DNA of 23,698 nt from assembly GCA_000316135.1 (NCBI GenBank), contig JH994017.1:1566-25263 (forward strand), in the 5' to 3' direction. Positions 1-8,925 of this stretch are shown one piece after another. The position numbers and the translations under genes are program-made. Every line of letters begins with the position of its first letter. Position 1 is the stretch's first letter. Source of the stretch: Trachipleistophora hominis. Lineage: Eukaryota; Microsporidia; Pleistophoridae. The notes under the pieces were generated by a model that was not told the DNA's origin, searched no databases, and was given only the letters and a program-made list of their open reading frames with translations.

Positions 1-37
1 GTATCTACATAAAAACATACCGAACTAGTATTAAAAT

Positions 38-629
38 TTATATCGAACTTTTGATGTGATTATCACTTAAAGCGGACGTGTTTTTGTTAATGTTAACCTG
101 AGAGAGATACTGTAAAAAATACCCTTTCTTGATGAAGACTCTCCAGAAATGGGTTACATAAAATATATCGTAGCATTCAAGTAGAAGAAAATATAAGCCT
201 ATGGCGGAAGTAGAGAAATAAGACATATGCAAACATGTAGTCGCTGCCGAAGTCTTTCAAAAAACTAAGGGGAAGGCAATTCCGTTGCGCCAATAAAAAT
301 TGTTTTACCATCAAATATCCTTCCATGTAGTCAAAAAAATGTGCGTTGAGAAGTAGTAATATTAGCATTATTTATGCTAAATTTTTGCTTGTTTTGTTCT
401 GTAATTTAATGCAAGCGGTACTATTCCATTTGTAAAACGAATGTTCGAATTGATTTGCTCGAAAAAAACTTTTAGGTGGTTTAAGTTTATTCCAACACCA
501 ACCATATCGAACAGTTTTGATCGTTCTGTACAAGTTAAAAAATTGATTCTCGGCCAGCGCTAGCATTTTTCTAGATAAATAAAGATTGTAAAAGATGATT
601 GGGTATTTTAGGTTATATAAATTAAACAA
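38..629 (-). pseudogene. Possible reverse transcriptase remnant (low confidence)
   Basis: Three overlapping open stretches on the minus strand (629-372, 368-177, 232-38) follow one another in different frames. Read in order, they give pieces that resemble a retroelement reverse transcriptase: LPLSFLKDF where 'NAP.SF' is expected, then FAYVLFLYFRHRLIFSST where 'F..VYLDDILIFS' is expected, then a stretch with QVNINKNTSAL where 'L.LN..KC' is expected. The catalytic YxDD is not present, so nothing here could be active. No ATG opens the first stretch. The segment around 398-440 also matches a dispersed repeat seen near 8171, 8500, 19726 and 19940. The order of motifs supports a Ty3/gypsy-type origin, but each match is weak and the call could be wrong. 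Confidence 0.28.
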
Positions 630-631
630 CG

Positions 632-1033
632 ATGCGTAATTTTTTATTCGTTGTTACAATTTTGAATGAAATTATAGTTTTCCTCAAACAAACTAATTTT
701 AGAGTTGCCTTTTTCATTATGTTAAAATTTCTGAAAAAAAGTATGTTTCTATACAACTTTTTGGGCGTACGATTAGTAAAATCATGGAAGAATGGATGTC
801 CATATTATATTACCGACAAGCCAAAAAAGACTATGAAAATAGAAATGTAGAAAATTAATACAGTTTTCAAGATTCTAGCAATTAAAACTTGGGAATATAA
901 TATTAACTCCGTTTATTATATGATCAGTGATTATTGACATCAAAGTGTTGTTCTAAGACAACATTTATTATATATTGATATGTTATAAGATAAATAGGAA
1001 CTTAGAATGTTATTATGTTGAACATTTTCATAA
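632..1033. other. Stretch without a supported gene
   Basis: A 72-codon open frame lies at 632-850 (+). It is hydrophobic, AT-rich, has no recognisable domain and no CCC/GGG motif before its ATG. I treat it as chance or as degraded sequence. Nothing else is visible here. Confidence 0.3.
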
Positions 1034-1424
1034 ATGAATATTCTAGGCTATTATAACAGGTATATGAAGTCGTTTGCTTCCAGCGTTAACTATGTTGTGA
1101 TTGTATATCTGCAAATAATTCTGTGAATTTTTATTAACAATCGTATTATTACTTGTTTCTTTTATAATACTCGCATAGAGTTCAAGTTGAAAGAGGTGAT
1201 ATTAAGACTTGATACTACAAACGCACTGGATTATACACCGCGATATCTTATTTTCGTAATGTTTATCATTTAAATTTTTCATTAATACATCAAGAAGGTT
1301 GACCATACAGATCGTTTAATTAGTTTTTGGTGAATTATACACTGCAATTTACGCCTGAGGATGTTTATATTGGATAATAGATGTTATAGTTCATAGTAAA
1401 CCTTGTATAAGTTCATGTTGCTGA
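1034..1424 (+). pseudogene. Degraded RNase H plus integrase zinc-finger fragment, Ty3/gypsy-like
   Basis: One frame is open from an ATG at 1034 to 1273 apart from a single stop near 1124. It contains RYMKSFASSVNYV, NTRIEFKLKEVILRLD and YTPRYLIFVM, which fall in the order of the gypsy RNase H motifs 'SR.L...E.NY', 'Y..G..F.L.TDH' and 'R..RW'. In another frame at 1332-1424 the piece CLYWIIDVIVHSKPC resembles the 'YWP...DV...V.SC..C' part of the integrase zinc-binding domain. RNase H followed by integrase on the same strand is the normal Ty3/gypsy order. The catalytic Asp residues are not conserved. This is inference from motif order; each piece alone is weak. Confidence 0.33.
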
Positions 1425-2387
1425 TAAAGACACACATCGATTCTTTTCAAACAAAGTGGTTCGTAAATTAAACGTTTAATTGTGTTAATACTTGAGTTAT
1501 TTATGAAAGTCTATTTAAATATTATTGCACGCCTTCTACTCACCTAAACAGAAAAATTCCCGATGCATAACACATACCTTTACTCACTGCGCCTTTGTTT
1601 TCAGTTTAGTTTCAAATCAACACAAGAATGTTTAAATTATTATTGAGTGACCATATAGTTTCAATAAAAAAAATATGAGCAGCTAGATGATATTTTTGAG
1701 ATCAAATCTGGTTTTTAGCTCTTGCTCGTTTTTTCAACTATGTATCTATTTCTAATAAATTTATACTTTACGGATATAACACGTTATATCATAAATCAAT
1801 ATTTCAAGATGTTTTTTTTGTGATAGAATACTAACAATCAAAAAAATTTTTAAATAAAATGTTATTCCAACAATTAGAGAAATTTGGAATTTACTCTGCG
1901 TGAATCTGTCAGGTAACTTTAAATAACTTTATTTTCACGAATTACAATCGTGATCTAGAAACGCTTGTCGGTGCTCAGGTAGGTAATATACTAAAATGTT
2001 TTTAATAAAATTCTTTTTAGTTGACACTTTACATATTCTATGTTTTGAAACAAACTCGCCCGACATGCTAACAACTACCACAACTTCTCCACAGCCTTTG
2101 GTTCACAAAACCAAATTGTTATTTATTTACGCAAAAAAGTCTATTTTTTGTAGGAAACCACTGATTAACACGAACATAATTATATCATTTTTAGTTGACG
2201 AATTTTTGATCAATTTTTGAAGATTAATCCAGTATTTTGAGACTAACTCTATGTGTATTACACTAAAAAACATTGTTTTCAAGAATTATTATGTTCCTAA
2301 AAAGATAAACTACAGAATTTGGTATTAAGATGAATTGGTCATCATTTTATTTTATTTTTTATCTACTTTATGAAGTAGAAAAGTTTA
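1425..2387. other. AT-rich stretch, no supported gene
   Basis: A 74-codon open frame at 1996-2220 (+) has a Thr-rich segment and a short stretch (near 2085-2105) resembling the integrase-like repeat at 14603-14676. I do not consider it a functional gene. The rest shows only AT-rich sequence with frequent stops. Confidence 0.3.
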
Positions 2388-2621
2388 TTGGTGGAAATAG
2401 TGTTTTTTAGACAACCCTTTTGTAATATGGTAGATATTTTATTGATAGCAGTTATTTTTTGCTTGAAAGTTCGTTTAATTAACACCTCATATTTCTTCAC
2501 ACACCAAACAAACTTTCCTGGCACACTGAGCGCCGACCGTGGCCTAACGACCCGTGTGGTTCATGGAATTGATAACCGTTATAATTGTTATTTTAAATAC
2601 GAAAGAATGAACAAAATTTAA
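2388..2621 (+). pseudogene. Integrase-core-like fragment
   Basis: An open frame of 77 codons (first in-frame ATG near 2427) contains FPGTLSADRGLTTRVVHG. This resembles the second-aspartate region of retroviral-type integrase cores, where 'FP..L.SDRG..F.N..V..+' is typical. A related DNA segment occurs at 11640-11713 and 14603-14676, so this is a member of a dispersed family. It lies downstream of the RNase H and zinc-finger-like pieces at 1034-1424 on the same strand, as integrase would, although the gap is longer than in an intact element. No first Asp or catalytic Glu region is recognisable. Confidence 0.35.
2495..2570 (+). repeat. Dispersed ~75-bp repeat, copy C
   Basis: This segment aligns by eye with 11640-11713 and 14603-14676: a CA-rich left part, then a core around GCTGGGACCGACCATGGCC, then a 'TTGGTTCATGG'-like end. 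The three copies are clearly diverged. In all three the plus-strand translation gives an integrase-like Asp-x-Gly or Asp-His motif, so shared ancestry from the integrase region of one retroelement family is the simplest explanation. Confidence 0.5.
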
Positions 2622-2706
2622 ATGATGAAGCACAAAATTGCCAAAAAAATTTCTTCGAGATATTACAAATCAGGTAATTTTCTGAATACTAGTTTTTAAT
2701 CTGTGA

Positions 2707-2715
2707 AAACCCACT
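2707..2715 (+). promoter_or_regulatory. CCC start-proximal motif
   Basis: AAAACCCAC ends just before the ATG at 2716. The same nine bases occur at 20582-20590 before the sirtuin. CCC or GGG runs close to the start codon are a known microsporidian promoter signature; here they help to fix the start. Confidence 0.5.
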
Positions 2716-3816
2716 ATGTTTAGACCTGATAGCGAGTTACACAATACTCTTTCACTAACCTTAGATGATAACATTACATCCTTAATAAGGGACAGTGACA
2801 TCGACTCACATGAGATGAGCGACACTGTTTTTAATGTTTTGGATGGTGATATGGTTATAAAGCAAGCAAAAGCAAGAAACACGGGTGAAATTGGTCTAAG
2901 ATTCGGTTATGCAACCTTTATAATTATTAGTGTGGTATTATTCGTCACTGTGGTTATACTCGGTATGAAGATCTACGACAATAGCCAAAAAAGAAATACT
3001 GAGTCATCTTTATCTCAAAAACGAACAAGAAATGAGCAAGAATTAAAAAAAATTGAAGTTCAACAACAAAAACTTAGCGGTAAGATTAGTATGTTGAAGA
3101 AAAAAATAAATGCCACCGAGGATCCAGCAAGACAAGTCAGACCAAAAGAGGGAAGTATTTTACGGGATGATGAGAATAGCGACGAGCAGAAACACGTAAT
3201 CATCAACACGTCGAGCTATGTCGAAAAAAAGGACAAACAAGTACAGACCGAAGGTGCTAAACCACATGAAGTTATAGTTGGTGTGGCATGTAATCAAGAC
3301 CGAGTCGAAGAAGTTGATTTTACGTTCAAATCGGAGGATAATGGGCACAGAAGTACTATTGTTGTGATAATCGAGCGAGAAGATGATGTGAGCAAGGAAA
3401 GTAAAGAAAATAGTAAAGCAATAAATGATGACAATAATGATAAGTCTAATGATAAAACACAAATAAAACTAAAATTACGCACTGATGAACATGATATGAA
3501 AATAAGTGAAGAAAAAAACGTCGAAAAAGATTGCTATGCTGATTTATTGAAGGATTCATTACCATGTGAAGACAAATCGAGTGACTTGCCGCCAACAAAA
3601 AGGCAAGAAACGGCCTTGAAAAAACATATTGAAAGGAGAAAACCAGATGGAACGTTTAAATTTTATATGAAATTGTATCCAAATGATATCGAGCTGGAAG
3701 AAAAGCAAAACACAAACAATATGAATGGAATTGGTGAAAGTAGTGAGCCGAAATCCAGGTCACACTCAGGTCACGTAACTCATAACCGAAATAAATTTGG
3801 TAGCTTAGACTGGTGA
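2716..3816 (+). CDS. Hypothetical single-pass membrane protein with coiled coil, 366 aa
   Basis: Function is not recognised. Residues 1-63 are polar and acidic. Residues 64-86 form one clear transmembrane helix rich in Ile, Val and Phe. Residues 98-132 look like a coiled coil (heptad-like Lys, Glu and Gln with Leu). Residues 135-366 form a hydrophilic, charged tail rich in Lys, Asp, Glu and Asn, without Cys motifs or known domains. There is no signal peptide, so a type II or tail-out topology is possible. The ATG is chosen because CCC sits at -6 to -4 and the sequence AAAACCCAC before it recurs upstream of the sirtuin start. After the TGA, an ATG two bases further on opens a 26-codon charged frame to 3898, which could be a displaced C-terminus. 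It may be a lineage-specific microsporidian protein. Confidence 0.75.
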   Translation: MFRPDSELHNTLSLTLDDNITSLIRDSDIDSHEMSDTVFNVLDGDMVIKQAKARNTGEIGLRFGYATFIIISVVLFVTVVILGMKIYDNSQKRNTESSLSQKRTRNEQELKKIEVQQQKLSGKISMLKKKINATEDPARQVRPKEGSILRDDENSDEQKHVIINTSSYVEKKDKQVQTEGAKPHEVIVGVACNQDRVEEVDFTFKSEDNGHRSTIVVIIEREDDVSKESKENSKAINDDNNDKSNDKTQIKLKLRTDEHDMKISEEKNVEKDCYADLLKDSLPCEDKSSDLPPTKRQETALKKHIERRKPDGTFKFYMKLYPNDIELEEKQNTNNMNGIGESSEPKSRSHSGHVTHNRNKFGSLDW

Positions 3817-4158
3817 AATGAGGGTGAAATATGAGGAAGGCGAAGAAAGTAACATTTATATGAAATTTAGGAGCGATATTGATGAATCTATAGTCTAGTT
3901 AGGAGCTATTAGAAATAAATTTTTAACGGAAACGTCATTTTATAATATTTTTAATATGATTAACTTAAATAACAAGTGACGTAATAATTAAACTGGCTTT
4001 TACTTAGAAAAAAACTTGATAACATATTATTCATGATTCCTCCCCTAGCAATACCACAAAACGTCACATTATGTTATTAGTTACCGTATTTTATTTCAAA
4101 ATTATAAGGCAAAACAATTAATGTGTTGCTTCACTTTTACTTTGTTTAGTGGCGTTAA

Positions 4159-4829
4159 AAAATTGTGATAAGTTGGGATCTAAAATCAGAGATTAAATGG
4201 AATGGTGCAAACGGGAGTAAAATTCCTTTAAAAACAAAAAGTGAAAATGCACTTACAGAGAATGTTATTATTCAAAAATTATGTTATTTTTTTGACCACA
4301 TTTAAAAGAACATTATAATTGATCATGTTGTGGGTCCAGTGTGAATAATAGTATTAAAGCCAGAATTCGTGTCCAGTGTTCTTAAATATACTGCAATTTC
4401 GAATTGTGTTATTACATAATAGTGTGATCCGTAAACATTAACTATCATTAGATGTTATGTTCTAGATTTCGAAAATATGGTGTTTAAGTGCCCAATATAT
4501 AAAATAATTACAAAAAAGTCTAGTGCTGGTAGACGATCTATCGACAGTCTCGGGATTATTTTATATCTAGAATGGGAATAATATTCTAGTTAATGTAAAG
4601 GTACACCATTCGTTATGTCGCGTTTGAATAACAAGGAATTTTTTAGTAATATGATGAAGAACTTAAAAATCAAATCGATGCCTGCATTAGAGTTTATCTT
4701 TGAATGTAATTTAACTTCTGACTTATTAAAAAATATATTTTACTTTGGATATCTTATATGAGTTTATTAAATGTGAGATGGATGTTATGTTTTGTTGGAC
4801 GTAATTTGGTAGAATATTTAAACTGCTAA
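4159..4829 (+). pseudogene. Degraded Ser/Thr protein kinase gene
   Basis: A single reading frame, with a handful of stops, shows kinase landmarks in the correct order. LTENVIIQKL (around 4250-4280) fits helix C with its conserved Glu. VLDFE at 4459-4473 sits where DFG is expected. CPIY follows where 'GTP.Y' is expected. AGRRSIDSLGIILY (about 4522-4563) fits 'G...D.WSLG.ILY'. After two stops (4579, 4591) the same frame gives GTPF, NKEFFSNMMKNLKI and DLLKNIF, which fit the 'G..PF', helix G and helix H region. A frameshift near 4750 leads to an open frame ending at 4829. No HRD loop or APE motif is visible and DFG reads DFE, so the gene is dead. An AGC- or CAMK-like origin is possible; the subfamily cannot be assigned. 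Similarity was judged by eye. Confidence 0.48.
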
Positions 4830-5112
4830 ATCGAAAAATTCTGCATGTGGAGAAAGAATTCTTTGTGCCGCTTTAGAATTTTACGAACAACATTGATAGA
4901 ATTTAAAATTGTATAGGTTCCATAAATTACACTAATAACGAGACTATAGTTTACTATTACGATTGGTTCAAGTTCAGTGTTGCCAATTCAACATTTTTTT
5001 GCTTCCGTGTATTTAACGAAGGAAAGCTTGATGGTACTAACATTTTTCTTTTGTTCGTCTATTAAAGTGCAAACAGTTTAACCGCAAACCGAAATGCGAT
5101 TTAATCTCCACT

Positions 5113-5512
5113 CAATTCGTTATATTCGGTTTTAAAAACAAAGATCACTCATCTCTGTTTGCTATCATACCTATGCTATAGACACTGTAAATTCACATTA
5201 TTTTCACTCATTTCTGATTTTTTGCTTCGAAGTGTCGTCTCTACATTTTTTAAATTTAACCTTCTTTTATGGAATAGTCAAATTGATGAATATGTGATAT
5301 AATTTGCCATAACAATTCGTTATATTCGGTTTTAAAAACAAAGATCACTCATCTCTGTTTGCTATCATACCTATGCTATAGACACTGTAAATTCACATTA
5401 TTTTCACTCATTTCTGATTTTTTGCTTCGAAGTGTCGTCTCTACATTTTTTAAATTTAACCTTCTTTTATGGAATAGTCAAATTGATGAATATGTGATAT
5501 AATTTGCCATAA
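5113..5512. repeat. Perfect 200-bp tandem duplication
   Basis: Positions 5113-5312 and 5313-5512 are identical over the full 200 bases. The unit begins CAATTCGTTATATTCGG and ends AATTTGCCATAA. No open frame or RNA gene is apparent in the unit. Complete identity in a region where other repeats are strongly diverged points to a very recent duplication or to an assembly error. Confidence 0.95.
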
Positions 5513-6306
5513 AATTACGACAATATTATTAATATTCACATAAATTTAATTCAATATTAACTTCCTGCTGTATCAAATGTGGATGAAATATGTAAATCTT
5601 GTTCAATTACAACACACTTTGAAACGAATTAAGTTTAAATACAAAAAAATTGCTGATTAGTGCATATTTTTTTACCTAAGCTCTATGTCTATAAAACAAA
5701 ATTTCATCCTACGGTAACAACATCTATTTAAAATCGGTATAGAGTAAATATGTCTCTTATATTAATGTAAGACTTGTCTGTCATAAGAGGCCAATCATTG
5801 ATTAATATCTAACATAATATGAAAGCTCTTTGCAGTGCACACATGCACAGACACCTATTGTCGCCGTGTATTTTCCTGGTCGAACTAGATAGTTAATCGA
5901 TGCCAAGATTTTTAATCTCATGGAATGAAAGAAGGGGTCAAAAAAAGAATATTACTGATGAAATGTGGTTTAAACATTTCTTTTCGTATTTTATTCGATT
6001 ATGTATATGTCATAAACTAAATTTTATACAAAAAATGCAGAGAAATATGTTATTAAGCGTAATTTCAAACAATTTTTCCAACAAAATACCGTTCTTACCA
6101 TAAAAATCGCTGAAATACATAAATGTACATATCATTGAACCTTTCATGTCATCAATAAATAGCATAATAGTATTTTATTAATCTTATCTTACAATTTTTT
6201 GCTTAGCATTTATTATCAAATTAAATTAAACGGTATCACTTATTTTAATATTATTTAACAGTATGATAGAGTTTATCCCTTTTCGACTCGAAAACAAGTT
6301 GTTATC
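5513..6306. other. Stretch without a supported gene
   Basis: A 67-codon open frame lies at 5900-6103 (+), basic and aromatic, with no recognisable domain and no CCC/GGG motif. A short balanced-codon frame opens at 5819. Neither can be assigned; they may be remains of older genes. Confidence 0.3.
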
Positions 6307-6837
6307 TTAACCTTCCTTTATCCTATACAGTATTTGCAATTTAAAATTATATCCATCAAAGTGTTTGATGATTTTGTAATCTTCACTAACGTCCACGCGC
6401 AGTCCAATGTTATCATATTCTCTCACTTTGAACACCAAGTAATTATAATTTTGATTCACCAGCTCAACATTCTGCTCTAAAGCTTTAACGATTTTATACA
6501 TAACATCATGTTTTGTTTTGATTTTAACAAGAAATCCTTGATAAACATCATCTCTTACGTTGTACATTTTGTATTTTGGTTGGTTGTTCAGCATGCGATC
6601 TCTTTTAAACTGTTTCTCGGCCAATAGTTGATGTCGTGTGCTCGATCGGTGAATAACATAAGATGATTCGTTGGTATGTGTTGTGTAGCACAATTTACAC
6701 TCAATTTTACCAAGGTGATTAATACGGAGATATTTGTCGTTTTTTAGATCATGAAGTCTGTTTATCAACTGTTTAAGGCGTTTTCTACGGTTTTCTTTGA
6801 TAATGGCGGGTGTAATTTTTGTGTGTTTTTCTGTCAT
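6307..6837 (-). CDS. SF3A2: Splicing factor 3a subunit 2 (SF3a66/Prp11), 176 aa
   Basis: This is a subunit of the SF3a heterotrimer of the U2 snRNP, which helps bind the branch-point region during pre-spliceosome assembly in the nucleus. The matrin-type zinc finger is complete: C47-x2-C50-x12-H63-x5-H69, with the family's surrounding pattern (CKLCYTTHTNESSYVIH). Downstream, residues 86-100 (KYKMYNVRDD) match the 'GYKVTKQRDP' region, and the segment with NYLVFKVREYDNIGLRVD and the final FKLQILYRI match the conserved C-terminal region of the family. The N-terminus is basic (residues 13-25). The protein is shorter than yeast Prp11 and lacks the proline-rich tail of animal SF3A2, as expected in a reduced genome. 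The neighbours are unrelated. Its presence implies that the organism still splices some introns. Confidence 0.85.
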   Translation of the reverse strand: MTEKHTKITPAIIKENRRKRLKQLINRLHDLKNDKYLRINHLGKIECKLCYTTHTNESSYVIHRSSTRHQLLAEKQFKRDRMLNNQPKYKMYNVRDDVYQGFLVKIKTKHDVMYKIVKALEQNVELVNQNYNYLVFKVREYDNIGLRVDVSEDYKIIKHFDGYNFKLQILYRIKEG

Positions 6838-6854
6838 AACAACGAATTATGGAA

Positions 6855-6874
6855 TATTATTTTATAGCTGGGGG
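6855..6874 (-). promoter_or_regulatory. TATA-like element and C-run upstream of SF3A2
   Basis: On the minus strand a run of five C is followed by AGCTATAAAATAATA, about 20-37 bases before the SF3A2 start at 6837. The arrangement fits a TATA-type core promoter with a short 5' leader, as is usual in microsporidia. Confidence 0.4.
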
Positions 6875-6900
6875 TTGATCGTTTGTGATTCGCAAAAAAA

Positions 6901-7115
6901 ATGAGGCAAATACAATTCTTATTGCAGCTTAATAAAAGAACCGAGAATATTTGCAGTATTATTAAGCATAAAATGAAACAACTCTAAGATTTTTTTTAAT
7001 ATATTAATTATTTTTTTCAAGCATTTATTTGCTTATTGTATTTCTGGATGAGGAACGGAGAATGGATTTGCGTGAACAAAATTGTATTTTTTCGTGTATT
7101 TCTTGTAAATGGTTG
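6901..7115 (+). pseudogene. Short coding-like fragments, one reverse-transcriptase-like
   Basis: A 28-codon frame begins at an ATG at 6901 and is unassigned. From about 7030 to 7115 another frame contains FWMRNGEWICVN, which resembles the 'V.KKNGEWR.CVDYR' start of gypsy reverse transcriptase. Only this one motif is visible, so the assignment is tentative. Confidence 0.22.
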
Positions 7116-7199
7116 CTGGTAAATCTTAAATCAAGGTGTTTAAAAATAATGTGTGGCTTACCAGCTCATAGTAAAATAACATAAACTAGATATGTTAAA

Positions 7200-7510
7200 T
7201 TTCTATTAGATCGCTATTTCTATGAAATAGAAGGCTTAAATCAATATGTGTTTTGTACAATTCATTCCTCACTAATCAACTTCGTATTATTTGTGTTCTT
7301 TTCCGGTCTGCATTTTTTAGAAAGGTAGAAAATTAAAGTTAAGTCAGTAATAGTATTTGCTTTAAATACCCGTTGTAAGAGATGGCAAAGTGTGGTCTAT
7401 AACATAGAATTGCAAAACAAAATGTGACCTTTTACTTCATATTAAACGTCAAATAAAATTTTTTAGTCTTGTTTAATGGACCAACCAGCTTGTTACTTGT
7501 CTTTTTATTT
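7200..7510 (-). repeat. R1 repeat arm (minus orientation)
   Basis: Read on the minus strand, this segment begins with AATAAAAAGACAAGTAAC, then a 'GCTGGTTGGTCCATTA' end motif, and about 260 bases later the internal motif 'TTCTATTTCATAGAAATAGC'. Both correspond in position and spacing to the element at 19440-20230. It is a diverged copy of the same family, apparently one arm only. Confidence 0.5.
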
Positions 7511-7887
7511 ATATTGATTGATGATATGATTTTGTGTGGAGGCTAGGAAAGTACTAATCCTATGTTTATTCAATGCAAAGATTATTACTTTCAAGCAATA
7601 CAACTATACATTTAAGCGTAGCCTCCTATAGGTTTAAAAGCAATAAAAATACATCTATAGATTATTTTAATTTCGTTATAATGAAAAAGTAAATGTATAA
7701 AAAGGACAATTATGATTACGAAACCTCTGTATCGATTTGTATGTTGTTTTTATAGCCTGTCCGTACACGGCCCATGTATACGTAGATGAAAATTAAAAAG
7801 GAAAGTAGCGGTCACGATTACTAAACCTTCAAAAAATAACAGAAATTAAAAGTAAGAATTATAGTTGTATACATCAATTAAAAACAA

Positions 7888-8240
7888 TGAAAAAACAACT
7901 CGCAATTTGATTGGTCAATTCGCGAAAAACATTAAATTTTTATTTAACGCTTTTACAGCAAAAAAGAAACACTCTGTAATTACGTTCCATATTCTAAAAT
8001 ATATTTAGCATTTTTAACAAATATATTTAGAGAAAATATTGACGCTGACTAGGAACTTACTTTTGAACCAGTTTTGGAGATACGAGTAACGCAAAAAACG
8101 GAAGGCTCTAAATGAGATCGAAAATAAAGAAATAATAGATCATTTAGAATGCATACTAATTTAAATTCGCATTTTATAAACGAAACAGCATAGCTATATC
8201 GTTATCACATCGTGATCAGTAAAAAGACAACTTAGTGCTT
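7888..8240 (+). repeat. R1 repeat arm (plus orientation)
   Basis: The first 54 bases, containing GATTGGTCAATTCGCGAAAA, align without gaps to the left end of the element at 19440-20230, with about three quarters of positions identical by eye count. The internal motif 'CGCATTTTATAAACGAAACA' occurs about 260 bases inside, as in that element. The flanks suggest a non-autonomous, degraded copy. Confidence 0.6.
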
Positions 8241-8690
8241 AAAAACTGCTCAGAAAACAAATAAAAAATTTTAGTACATGTTTCAGTAACAAAGAAGTTA
8301 TATGTTGTTATTTAACTTTCATTTTTCGAAGTTCATTTTGCATTTTTTTACCAACGATATTTAGGGAAGATATTACGACTAATAAAGATCAGTTTTTTTA
8401 CCTCTGCTGAAGAATGAAAGTTGCGCAGAGATGGTTGGAGTGACAACATTAAAACTGATCAAAAATCAATTTTTTTCAAACTATATTAAGTGAACTTTTC
8501 CGTTTTATAAAGGAAATTGCGTAGCTAGTACGATTATAACTTTCTCTGGTCGAGAATGCTAAGGTGTTAGAATCAAATTCGTATGTGATAGTTCAACACG
8601 TATTCGTGGACCATAACAACCGATAAAAATAAGCAATTTTTTCTCGAAAATCATGTATTTGTTTACTTGTTTCCCAATAAACCTGTTTTG
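8240..8690. repeat. R1-related arm and right end
   Basis: A second internal motif, CCGTTTTATAAAGGAAATTG, is at about 8500 in plus orientation. The sequence before it (from 8240) aligns weakly with an R1 left arm. At about 8630-8690 the minus strand reads ACAGGTTTATTGGGAAACAA, resembling the R1 terminal motif in inverted orientation. The span 7888-8690 is then close in length to the intact-looking element at 19440-20230, but its internal order differs. Confidence 0.4.
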
Positions 8691-8731
8691 ATCAACATAT
8701 GTTTACTAAGAATCTCTCTAAAAGTATAATC

Positions 8732-8925
8732 TTACATATACAGAAACCAATGCTTGACCAAAAGACTGTCGGTTATATATCCAGCTCCAGCGGACCATAA
8801 CAGTGTGTGTAAGGCAGCAAAGTAGTATTCAGATGCCTTTTAAAAAATAAAATCAAAAAGAACGAAAAACTTCACGTTCTCTCAATGACAGCACCCATAC
8901 CATCTAATATCAAAAGCCTGTTCAT
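8732..8925 (-). pseudogene. RNase H fragment of a Ty3/gypsy-like element
   Basis: On the minus strand one frame gives LDGMGAVIERT (8925-8872), matching the 'DAS..GMGAVL.Q' start of gypsy RNase H. After a shift, a second frame (8832-8732) gives EYYFAALHTLLW and YITDSLLVKHW, matching the 'E.E.LA.+..L..W' helix with the catalytic Glu and the 'F.ITDH..L..L' motif with an Asp. The order and spacing are right for RNase H with a deletion. The first catalytic Asp context (TDAS) is lost. The element is inactive. Confidence 0.45.

Noticed and set aside
231..260. U6 snRNA-like CTTCGGCAGC on the minus strand
   Set aside because: The conserved U6 body (ACAGAG box and the following sequence) is absent. 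The match is a short coincidence.
5113..5512. CRISPR-like or satellite array
   Set aside because: There are only two identical adjacent units with no spacer and no further copies.
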